Assembly: GCA_019418225.1 (NCBI GenBank)
Contig: DYCF01000034.1
Span: 1 to 50,581, forward strand
Reading direction: 5' to 3'
DNA length: 50,581 nt
Origin: Clostridiales bacterium
GTDB taxonomy: Bacteria > Bacillota > Clostridia > Lachnospirales > Cellulosilyticaceae
The stretch's first letter is position 1; each line of letters opens with the position of its first letter. Below the pieces are notes generated by a model. It was not told where the DNA came from. It did not search any database and saw nothing but the letters and a program-made list of their open reading frames with translations. The translations under genes were made by a program, and so were the position numbers. Below are positions 26,830-33,718 of this stretch, piece by piece.

Positions 26830-27204
26830 TTAAATTGTTCGACCATCCTTATAGGTTTTATAATTTTTACCATTATTGTTATCCCAGTATGTATTTCCAC
26901 CTACTTCATATTTGATGGCATACTCAATGTATTCTCCTTTAAAGCTTGCTGCCTTAGACCAAATCTCTTCCTGCTCATTAATTACATGGTCAAACTTAGC
27001 TTCACTCTCTTTCCATGTATCAGATATACTATCCCTGTAATGTAGGGTTACATTTTTTTCATATGCTAAATTTTTAACTTTACTATTAATAAAAATCATA
27101 GTATTTTTTTCCTTTTGTGCCTTCTTTTCTGGTTTTTTAGTTTCTTTGCTTTCTTTCTTGATAGAGTCAAATTTTACAATCCAATCATTGTTTTTCTTAC
27201 TCAT
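26830..27204 (-). CDS. Cytoplasmic CBM21-like starch/glycogen-binding protein
   Basis: A 124-residue protein without signal peptide. Residues 1-38 are a Lys/Glu-rich tail. Residues about 40-124 look like a whole CBM21/CBM53-type module: INSKVKNLAYEKNVTLHYRD at the start and YAIKYEVGGNTYWDNN followed by GKNYKTY at the end, which match the hallmark pattern of that fold. It has no catalytic domain. Because it should stay in the cytoplasm, glycogen is the likely ligand. It might target a partner protein to glycogen, as CBM21 domains do in eukaryotic phosphatase subunits (inference). AGGAGATGG precedes the ATG. Confidence 0.7.
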   Translation of the reverse strand: MSKKNNDWIVKFDSIKKESKETKKPEKKAQKEKNTMIFINSKVKNLAYEKNVTLHYRDSISDTWKESEAKFDHVINEQEEIWSKAASFKGEYIEYAIKYEVGGNTYWDNNNGKNYKTYKDGRTI

Positions 27205-27325
27205 AAAACCATCTCCTCACAAATAGACTAATAGGCACTTATTATCTAGTTAGTTTCTTTATACATTACTATTATATTTAACAACATTCAATATATTCCT
27301 TGGAATTCATCCCACTTATTTTCCT

Positions 27326-27352
27326 TTAATCTTTTCCATTTTTTTACGATAT
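27326..27352 (+). promoter_or_regulatory. Candidate sigma-D (flagellar) promoter
   Basis: TTAA (27326-27329), 16 bases, then ACGATAT (27346-27352). The Bacillus sigma-D consensus is TAAA, 14-16 bases, CCGATAT, so there is one mismatch in each box. This suits the FliD-like product, but the leader would be only about 16 bases and the region is AT-rich, so chance is possible. Confidence 0.35.
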
Positions 27353-27360
27353 ATATACTG

Positions 27361-27371
27361 AAGGAGGTGAT
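27361..27371 (+). promoter_or_regulatory. Extended ribosome binding site
   Basis: AAGGAGGTGAT is an unbroken eleven-base complement to the usual 16S rRNA 3' end, ending three bases before the ATG at 27375. It is the longest match in the window and suggests a highly made protein. Confidence 0.8.
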
Positions 27372-27374
27372 ACA

Positions 27375-28145
27375 ATGAATATTTCTAACTACCAATCTAT
27401 GCGTTATATTAATAGCATGATTAACACAAATCTTTTCTCTAGTACATCTCGTACAAATAGTTCTAATGCCTTAACAAGTATCTTCACCGGTGCTAATTAT
27501 TACAATACAGTTAGTAAATACGCCATTGCTAATAAATATACTAATACTTCAGCAGATAAAGATACCACACTATCTGCTACTAAATTCTTATCTCAATTTG
27601 ATAGTAATTATTCAGATTTAGAAAAGGCTAATACGACGTTAAAAAATGCATTAAAAACTAACGCAACAGATACAGATCTTATTGCTGCAGCTAAAGATTA
27701 TATTGAAGCTTACAATACTACCACAGAATTTTTAAATGATAAGTCAAGTTCTTCCACAACACGCTTAAACATTTTAAAATCATCACTTTCAGCTGTAACT
27801 ACTGCCGGCAGTAGCAACTTAGGGACTATCGGTATTACTAAAAATAGTGATGGTACCTTAAGCCTCAACGAATCTAAGCTCAAATCAGCTTTATCTTCAA
27901 CTACTGCTACACGTACATTAAATAGCCTCGTAAGCCGTACTGAAGTTAGCACAAAAATGGCTACAAATTCTTCTAAATCACAACTTGTAACCGAACAAAA
28001 CAAGGCACTCGCAAATTCATCTATCTTAGATGATAATGAACTCAGCTATGAAAACTTCTTAGCGCTATCCAAAAATCAAACTGCACTTAGAAACTTTTAC
28101 TATAATATCTCAGCTCTAGGTGTCTTTATGGATTTCTCACTCTAG
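27375..28145 (+). CDS. FliD C-terminal-like protein
   Basis: A 256-residue protein without signal peptide, very rich in Ser, Thr, Asn and Ala and free of cysteine, like axial flagellar proteins. Residues about 60-130 are predicted helical. IGITKNSDGTLSLNESKLKSAL matches the pattern in the C-terminal part of flagellar cap proteins (GI, then DGTLSLDE, K..AL; key residues only are meant). The usual FliD N-terminal D0/D1 segment and full length are missing. It could be a short cap or hook-associated protein or a secreted surface protein. No flagellar gene is near. A candidate sigma-D promoter and an ideal ribosome site precede it. Confidence 0.55.
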   Translation: MNISNYQSMRYINSMINTNLFSSTSRTNSSNALTSIFTGANYYNTVSKYAIANKYTNTSADKDTTLSATKFLSQFDSNYSDLEKANTTLKNALKTNATDTDLIAAAKDYIEAYNTTTEFLNDKSSSSTTRLNILKSSLSAVTTAGSSNLGTIGITKNSDGTLSLNESKLKSALSSTTATRTLNSLVSRTEVSTKMATNSSKSQLVTEQNKALANSSILDDNELSYENFLALSKNQTALRNFYYNISALGVFMDFSL

Positions 28146-28166
28146 TGCCTAAACATTTCTAATACC

Positions 28167-28213
28167 AAAAGAAGCTATAAAACCTGACCTTGCATCAGTT
28201 TTATAGCTTCTTT
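28167..28213. terminator. Bidirectional terminator between the FliD-like gene and MATE gene
   Basis: AAAGAAGCTATAAAAC pairs with GTTTTATAGCTTCTTT around a 14-base loop. It lies between two convergent genes. Confidence 0.9.
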
Positions 28214-28241
28214 ATTCATTCAGGCTCATATCAATACTTTT

Positions 28242-29558
28242 TTATATTTTATTCCACTTTACTAATGCCAATGCTACTAATACTGTAATCAATTCGTTAA
28301 TCGGCATTACAAGCCAAATGCCTGTTACCCCCATGAATAGTGGTAAGGTAAATACTAAAATAAGACTTATTATTACGCCCCTTAAAAGACATATAATCAT
28401 GGACAAATTGGCTTTTAAAACAGATTGAAAATATGTGCTATATACTATATTTAAACTCATTAGTATAAATGCTGTAAAGTAAATGCGAATAGCCCCTCTT
28501 GCCATTTGTATAATTTCAGGCGTTGGTTTCACGAAAGCTTTAACAGCCACCTCTGGGAATAAAAATCCTAATATAAAGATGATAACGCCGATAACTAAGG
28601 CTGTTATAGCCCCCAATCTTCTTACTTCAATAACACGTTCTGGCTTTTTTGCTCCATAATTAGTCGCCATAATAGGCTGTGCCCCTTGAGACACCCCATT
28701 AAATAAAGACATGGCTACAATAGCTGTATTGGCAATAATACTATAAACAACTACACCCGTTTCACCCACATATTTTAAGAGTTGTAAATTAAACACAAGA
28801 ACTACTATACCACTCGCAATTTCTATTAAAAAACTAGGAAAGCCACTATGTAAAATACCTATTAGAATTTTAAATGGTTGCTCTATTTTTACAAATCGCA
28901 TTGTATTATGCCTTGATTTAAAATGTGTGAGTAAAATAATGACAGATGTTACTGAACCTATTACAGTTGCAATAGCACCTCCCGCCATCCCCATCTTAAA
29001 AATGAAGATGAACACATAGTCCAAAATAATATTCATCACACCACCAGAAATAACAGCAATCATGGCACGTTTAGGTGCATGATCATTTCTTACAAATGCT
29101 TGTAATAAACTTGAAAATACAAATACAGGTGCAAAGCCTATAAGATAACGACCATAGCTTGTAAATAAGTCGATATTACTTGCATCACTTCCTAACATAT
29201 AACCAATAGGTTTTAAAAAAATACTCCCTACGACCATATATATTATTCCTATAATTGCTCCCCAAATGACAGCACTTGTGAAATACGTATTTGCCATCTT
29301 CTTGTCGCCTCGTCCATTTGATACAGACATAAGGACTGCTCCCCCTACGCCTAATAACAACCCTGTACCAAAAAATAATGTAAATATAGGCAAAATATAA
29401 TTAAGTGCTGCAATACCACTAGCACCAATACCTTGACCAATCATAATGGTATCTGCAAGTACATAAATAGATGTTACTAAAGTTGCACTAATGGATGGCA
29501 GTAAATATTTAAAGAACAACTTCTTTGTGTCCTCTTGCAATAAACTCTCTTGTTGCAT
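28242..29558 (-). CDS. MATE-family multidrug efflux protein
   Basis: A 438-residue inner-membrane exporter of the MATE fold with twelve predicted helices, close to the MepA-like branch (ADTIMIGQGIGASGIAAL near the start, NDHAPKRAMIAV and GVSQGAQPIMATNYGAKKPE in the second half). It should expel drugs or metabolites using a Na or proton gradient. ATG 29556-29558 has GGAGG at proper distance. The upstream in-frame TTG overlaps that site and is rejected. A strong promoter with a palindromic operator lies between it and the tetR-type gene. Confidence 0.88.
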   Translation of the reverse strand: MQQESLLQEDTKKLFFKYLLPSISATLVTSIYVLADTIMIGQGIGASGIAALNYILPIFTLFFGTGLLLGVGGAVLMSVSNGRGDKKMANTYFTSAVIWGAIIGIIYMVVGSIFLKPIGYMLGSDASNIDLFTSYGRYLIGFAPVFVFSSLLQAFVRNDHAPKRAMIAVISGGVMNIILDYVFIFIFKMGMAGGAIATVIGSVTSVIILLTHFKSRHNTMRFVKIEQPFKILIGILHSGFPSFLIEIASGIVVLVFNLQLLKYVGETGVVVYSIIANTAIVAMSLFNGVSQGAQPIMATNYGAKKPERVIEVRRLGAITALVIGVIIFILGFLFPEVAVKAFVKPTPEIIQMARGAIRIYFTAFILMSLNIVYSTYFQSVLKANLSMIICLLRGVIISLILVFTLPLFMGVTGIWLVMPINELITVLVALALVKWNKI

Positions 29559-29589
29559 TCTTCTGTCCTCCAAAGATTTATTTTATTCT

Positions 29590-29605
29590 TCGTACATCTG
29601 TACGA
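29590..29605. promoter_or_regulatory. TetR-type operator before the MATE gene
   Basis: A perfect palindrome TCGTACA-TC-TGTACGA immediately downstream of the -10 box of the MATE promoter, so a bound repressor would cover the start point. The adjacent TetR-family regulator is the likely ligand. Confidence 0.75.
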
Positions 29606-29613
29606 TAAGATTC

Positions 29614-29642
29614 ACTTTATCACACCCTATCTCTTATGTCAA
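29614..29642 (-). promoter_or_regulatory. Promoter of the MATE gene
   Basis: A perfect TTGACA (29637-29642 on the minus strand), 17 bases, then TAAAGT (29614-29619). It starts just downstream of the tetR-type stop codon at 29645, so the pump can be made without its regulator. Confidence 0.75.
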
Positions 29643-29644
29643 TC

Positions 29645-30190
29645 TTATTCATATAATAACTTAATGACGTAATCTGCCATCTCTTCTATATCAATACTTT
29701 TTTCATCTAAAAGTAACTGTAACATCACACCATCAATCATAGCTAAAAACAAACTTGCACTTAATCGTTTATTTTGCATCTTAATCTCTTCTTCTAGATA
29801 AGTGGCAAATTGCACACGCCATGCTTCATACTTTGCCTTCATCTTCTCTAACATTAAAGTATTTTGTCCAAATGCCTCACCTAATAAATAATAATTCAGT
29901 TTCATAAAACACTCATTAGTTGTAGCTTCTTTAAAAAGTTCTACAAGTGCTACTTTCTTTTCTTCCAATGTATTACTTGCAAATCCTTTTTCTAAAGCTT
30001 CATCTTGCCTTGAGACCATCATCTCAAACACATCGAAGAATAAGGCTTCTTTATTGGGATAATGATAAGAAAAGGTCCCTACACTAATTCCTGCCTCCTT
30101 AGCAATATCTCTTACAGATGTATCTTTAATTCCCTTTTGCAAAATCACATTAAATGCTGCTTCAATTATCTTCTGCTTACCTTTTTTCAT
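29645..30190 (-). CDS. TetR/AcrR-family repressor
   Basis: A 181-residue repressor. The N-terminal helix-turn-helix reads TSVRDIAKEAGISVGTFSYHY, then PNKEALFFDVFE as in many TetR members (these are contiguous in the protein and are split here). The C-terminal ligand domain is not specific. It lies directly upstream of the MATE gene on the same strand, 86 bases apart, with a palindrome between, so control of the pump is likely. The inducer is unknown. Confidence 0.88.
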   Translation of the reverse strand: MKKGKQKIIEAAFNVILQKGIKDTSVRDIAKEAGISVGTFSYHYPNKEALFFDVFEMMVSRQDEALEKGFASNTLEEKKVALVELFKEATTNECFMKLNYYLLGEAFGQNTLMLEKMKAKYEAWRVQFATYLEEEIKMQNKRLSASLFLAMIDGVMLQLLLDEKSIDIEEMADYVIKLLYE

Positions 30191-30244
30191 CTATATGTCC
30201 TCTTTCATCTAACTTTAAACATCTTATTATATCACTCCAAAAAA

Positions 30245-30284
30245 GGGCGGTACAACACCCAGACGCCTCAGTGTCATACCACCC
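30245..30284 (-). terminator. Terminator of the BMP lipoprotein gene
   Basis: On the minus strand GGGTGGTA pairs with TACCGCCC (one G-U), with an inner ACAC and GTGT pair, and TTTTTT follows. It is about 60 bases past the stop codon at 30346. Confidence 0.75.
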
Positions 30285-30345
30285 ATCTCTTCTATTCCAC
30301 TTTTTGATTTTTTGATTTTTTATTTTTACCGTTTATTTTTAGGTG

Positions 30346-31461
30346 TTACTTAATTAGTCCTTCTCCACTTCCATTTACTACAATCTGTCCGCTTTGCATC
30401 TGTCCATAAACTTCATTAACTGTAGCCATCGTCTTTTCACTTAAATTAGGATTATTGGCTGGGAGACCTACACCATTATTTTCTACCCCAAAATGAAGTG
30501 TTTGTCCGCCTGGGAAAGCGCCATTTACTTCTTCACCAATAATATTAAAGGTCGCTGTTCCTACATTTTTAAGAGCTGATGTTAAAATAACGGATTGATT
30601 GTCACTATAAATTCCTTCATCATATTGGTCTGAGTCTACACCAATGACCCATACTTTATCCCCACGGCCTGCACGTTCTCTGGCTTCTTTAATGACACCA
30701 GATCCTACACCACCCGCTGCACTAAAGATAAAATTCACACCTCGATCATACATTTGTGCACTGATTTGCTGACCTGCTGCAACCTCTGAAAAGGTGCCTT
30801 GATAAATGAAGTTAACTGGGTCCATATTAATCTTTGTACCATATTTATCATTTGCATACTTAATACCTTGTTGGTATCCCCAGTTAAAACGTTGTACAGC
30901 TTCTGTTTCCATGCCACCTATAAAACCAGCATTGCCTTCCTTAATCTCTACTGCTGCTGCAACGCCTGCTAAAAATCCTGCTTCCTGTTCTTTGAAGAGT
31001 GCTACAACTGTATTATCGCCTACTTTTTGAGTGCCATCATTACTCATAGGTACTGCATCTAATATAACGAATTTAGCATCTGGGTATAAATCCTGTACTG
31101 TGTAAATCGTTGTTGCAAACTTATGACCAGGTGTAACAATGAAATGAAATCCTGCATCATATAAGTTGGTTACTTCTTTCTGTAAATCTACTTGGTCTGC
31201 ACTGCCAGGTTTTAAGTACTTAGATGTTGTACCATAAGTTGCATCTGCCTGCTTGATGCCTTCCCATGTAAGCTGATTAAACGACTTGTCATCTATACTC
31301 CCTAAATCTGTCACCATGCCTATTTTAAAACCTGCATTTGTTTGTGTACTATTTGTCGTATTATTTTGTCCCTCTGGTGTTGTTGCAGTATTTCCACAGC
31401 CAGCCACCGTGCTAAGGACTAGCATACCTATCATTGCACTTCTTAAAAGCTTTTTAATCAT
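30346..31461 (-). CDS. BMP-family substrate-binding lipoprotein
   Basis: A 371-residue lipoprotein (lipobox STVAGC, acylated cysteine 22) of the basic membrane protein / PnrA / Med family, which usually delivers nucleosides to an ABC importer. Typical segments are IGMVTDLGSIDDKSFNQ, FIVTPGHKF, GFIGGMETEAV and VIGVDSDQYDEG. It stands alone: no ABC ATPase or permease gene is adjacent, so the partner is elsewhere or it acts as a sensor. A Thr/Asn-rich linker follows the lipid anchor. AGGAGCG precedes the ATG. Confidence 0.88.
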   Translation of the reverse strand: MIKKLLRSAMIGMLVLSTVAGCGNTATTPEGQNNTTNSTQTNAGFKIGMVTDLGSIDDKSFNQLTWEGIKQADATYGTTSKYLKPGSADQVDLQKEVTNLYDAGFHFIVTPGHKFATTIYTVQDLYPDAKFVILDAVPMSNDGTQKVGDNTVVALFKEQEAGFLAGVAAAVEIKEGNAGFIGGMETEAVQRFNWGYQQGIKYANDKYGTKINMDPVNFIYQGTFSEVAAGQQISAQMYDRGVNFIFSAAGGVGSGVIKEARERAGRGDKVWVIGVDSDQYDEGIYSDNQSVILTSALKNVGTATFNIIGEEVNGAFPGGQTLHFGVENNGVGLPANNPNLSEKTMATVNEVYGQMQSGQIVVNGSGEGLIK

Positions 31462-31564
31462 AACGCTCCTCCAACCATTTTATTCCTTTTCTAAAGTATA
31501 AATTTATTATGCTTTCTAAGATTTAGCATTTACCATCAATCGGCAGAATATACATAAGTTTTAC

Positions 31565-31579
31565 TTATCAGTTTGATAA
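31565..31579. promoter_or_regulatory. LysR-type operator candidate before chrA
   Basis: TTATCA-GTT-TGATAA is a perfect palindrome containing the T-N11-A pattern of LysR-family sites. An outer, imperfect arm pair ACATAAGTTT and AAACTTTATGT encloses it. It is 73 bases before the chrA start. The LysR gene just downstream of the pair is a candidate ligand. Confidence 0.5.
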
Positions 31580-31652
31580 ACTTTATGTATTTTACTTATT
31601 TATACCCGTCTTTTAAAATATACTTATAAATATAAATTTGGAGGAGTAAATC

Positions 31653-32240
31653 ATGCAAAATAAAAATAATAAATTTGCTATACTCTGGGAGCTTTTTAAA
31701 GCGACCTTTACTTTAAGTGCCTTCACCTTCGGTGGTGGGTTCGTAATTGTCTCATTAATGAAGAAAAAATTTGTGGAAGAACTTGGTTGGTTAGATGAAG
31801 ATGAAATGTTAGATATCACAGCTATTGCACAATCTTCACCAGGTCCTATTCCTATTAATGCCTCTGTTATATTAGGTTATCGTATGTGCGGTATTATAGG
31901 TTCGTTAGTTGCTATATTAGGAACTGCCTTACCTCCTATGATTATTATTTCTCTTATCTCACTCTTTTACACACAGTTTAGAGAAAATAAAATTATAGCT
32001 ATTGCACTTCAGGTCATGCGTGCTGGTGTTGCTGCTGTTATATTTGATGTTGTCCTAAAGCTTGCTGAAAATGTTTGTAAAACAAGACGTTTTGCTTATA
32101 TCTTGCTCATGATTGTTAGCTTTTTGGCTACTTATTTCTTAAATGTCAGTGCCATGACGGTTATTCTTGTCTGTTTAACACTAGGTATACTTGACTTATG
32201 CTTTGAATTAATAAGAAAGAACGGAGATGTAAAATCATGA
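31653..32240 (+). CDS. chrA: Chromate-type transporter, first half-size subunit
   Basis: A 195-residue membrane protein of the CHR family, one of a pair of short-chain subunits. It carries the family signature FTFGGGFVIV followed by a long hydrophilic loop with SSPGPIPINASVILGYR and six or so membrane helices. The natural substrate of such pairs in anaerobes is often unknown; chromate or another oxyanion is assumed from the family. GGAGGAG precedes the ATG. Its stop overlaps the next start (ATGA). Confidence 0.88.
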   Translation: MQNKNNKFAILWELFKATFTLSAFTFGGGFVIVSLMKKKFVEELGWLDEDEMLDITAIAQSSPGPIPINASVILGYRMCGIIGSLVAILGTALPPMIIISLISLFYTQFRENKIIAIALQVMRAGVAAVIFDVVLKLAENVCKTRRFAYILLMIVSFLATYFLNVSAMTVILVCLTLGILDLCFELIRKNGDVKS

Positions 32241-32797
32241 TTTTAAAACTATTTTTAAGCTTTCTTCAAGTAGGACTTTTTAGTGTAGGTGGAGGTTATG
32301 CTGCCATTCCACTTATTCAATCTCAGATTGTAGATGTACATAAACTGATGACACTGGCAGAATTTACAGACCTTATCACTATCGCAGAAATGACACCAGG
32401 TCCTATTTCTATTAACTCAGCAACATTCGTAGGGACACGTCTAGCAGGTGTTCCTGGTGCAATTATTTGTACGTTAGGATGTATTATCCCATCCTTCTTT
32501 ATCTGTCTCACCTTAGCTTTCTTCTACTATAAATATCGTAAATTTACAGGTGTGCAAACTGTCCTTTCAGCATTACGTCCTGCGGTGGTCGCACTTATTG
32601 CTTCTGCTGGGCTTTCAATCCTTTGTCTTGCCCTCTTCAATGCTTCTTCATCAAACATTAATTTTAGCGATTTACGTTTGATTGAGCTTGGTCTCTTCGT
32701 AGGTGGTCTTGTAGCACTTAGGAAATTTAAAGTAAATGCTATTGCTGTTATTTTCGGAAGCGGTATTATTGGGACACTTCTATATATGATATTTTAA
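32237..32797 (+). CDS. chrA: Chromate-type transporter, second half-size subunit
   Basis: A 186-residue partner with the same CHR fold, expected in opposite membrane orientation so that the pair equals one full-length ChrA. The motif is FSVGGGYAAIPLI and the loop reads MTPGPISINSATFVG. It overlaps the first subunit by four bases, so the two are translationally coupled. The terminator that follows is shared with the convergent LysR gene. Confidence 0.88.
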   Translation: MILKLFLSFLQVGLFSVGGGYAAIPLIQSQIVDVHKLMTLAEFTDLITIAEMTPGPISINSATFVGTRLAGVPGAIICTLGCIIPSFFICLTLAFFYYKYRKFTGVQTVLSALRPAVVALIASAGLSILCLALFNASSSNINFSDLRLIELGLFVGGLVALRKFKVNAIAVIFGSGIIGTLLYMIF

Positions 32798-32803
32798 TGT
32801 GCT

Positions 32804-32843
32804 AAAAGGCACCTCTCAATTTTATTTCTGAGAGGTGCCTTTA
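32804..32843. terminator. Bidirectional terminator inside the end of the LysR gene
   Basis: AAGGCACCTCTCA pairs with TGAGAGGTGCCTT, with a T-rich loop. One arm also encodes the last residues of the LysR protein (KGTSQ), so the stop codon of that gene lies in the hairpin loop. Confidence 0.85.
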
Positions 32844-33703
32844 CAAATTTGTACCACAGCTTCAAGGGCTGATGAAATAAATTTATTTTTATGATAAATC
32901 AGCTTAATATCTCTTTCCACCTTAACATCTTTCACAGGTAAGATGCGTAACGTTCCTTCTTTAATTTCCTTTTGAATCAGCATATTAGAAATAATAGCTA
33001 GCCCCCTTCCATTAATCACAGTTTGTTTAATCGTTTCTGTGTTGGTACAGCGCCACTTATGCTCAAGGTCTGGATATCCTTTCATCAGAAGCTGTTCATA
33101 TTGATTTCTATTACTACTACCTGCTTCTCTGCCAATCCAAGTTTGCTCACCTAACTCCTTAAAGCTTATACTTTCTGCTTTAAATAACGGATGTCGCTTA
33201 CCGACAATAATCACTAGTTCATCACGACCTATTGGCTCTATCACTAAATCATTATTACTTACAACACCTTCAACAATTCCTAAGTCTAACTCACTATTTT
33301 TTATCATTTCTTCTATTTTAGAGGTGTTATGTACTATTACCTGAAACTCTGCATCTGGTATTGCTTCTTCTACCTGATCAAGAATATCATTTAATAAATA
33401 CGTTCCTACAGAAACACTTGCACCTATTCTTATCTTTGGACAAGCCCCTTCATTTTTCATCATTAAATCTAAGTGCTCAAAAGAATCCACCAAATGCCTT
33501 GCATGAGCTAAAAGCTTTTTGCCACTTTCAGTTAAATACAGCTTTTGGCCTAATCGTTCAAATAACTTCACATTATAATAATTTTCAAGTTCTTGTATTG
33601 CTTGACTAATAGCAGGCTGAGAAATATATAATTTTTCAGCTGCCAATCTCATTTTTCCCATTTCCACAACAGCTATAAATATTTTTAAATGCCGTATTGT
33701 CAC
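32822..33703 (-). CDS. LysR-family transcription regulator
   Basis: A 293-residue regulator. The N-terminal winged helix contains MRLAAEKLYISQPAISQAIQ and ENYYNVKLFERLGQKLYLT (two separate stretches). The effector domain (about 90-290) is of the type-2 periplasmic-binding fold, of the CysL/YeiE-like group. It converges with the chrA pair, and a T-N11-A palindrome precedes chrA, so control of that transporter is plausible. It also lies 15 bases after the clostripain gene, so it may be co-transcribed with it. Confidence 0.87.
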   Translation of the reverse strand: MTIRHLKIFIAVVEMGKMRLAAEKLYISQPAISQAIQELENYYNVKLFERLGQKLYLTESGKKLLAHARHLVDSFEHLDLMMKNEGACPKIRIGASVSVGTYLLNDILDQVEEAIPDAEFQVIVHNTSKIEEMIKNSELDLGIVEGVVSNNDLVIEPIGRDELVIIVGKRHPLFKAESISFKELGEQTWIGREAGSSNRNQYEQLLMKGYPDLEHKWRCTNTETIKQTVINGRGLAIISNMLIQKEIKEGTLRILPVKDVKVERDIKLIYHKNKFISSALEAVVQICKGTSQK

Positions 33704-33718
33704 TTGTTAGTCTCCTCT

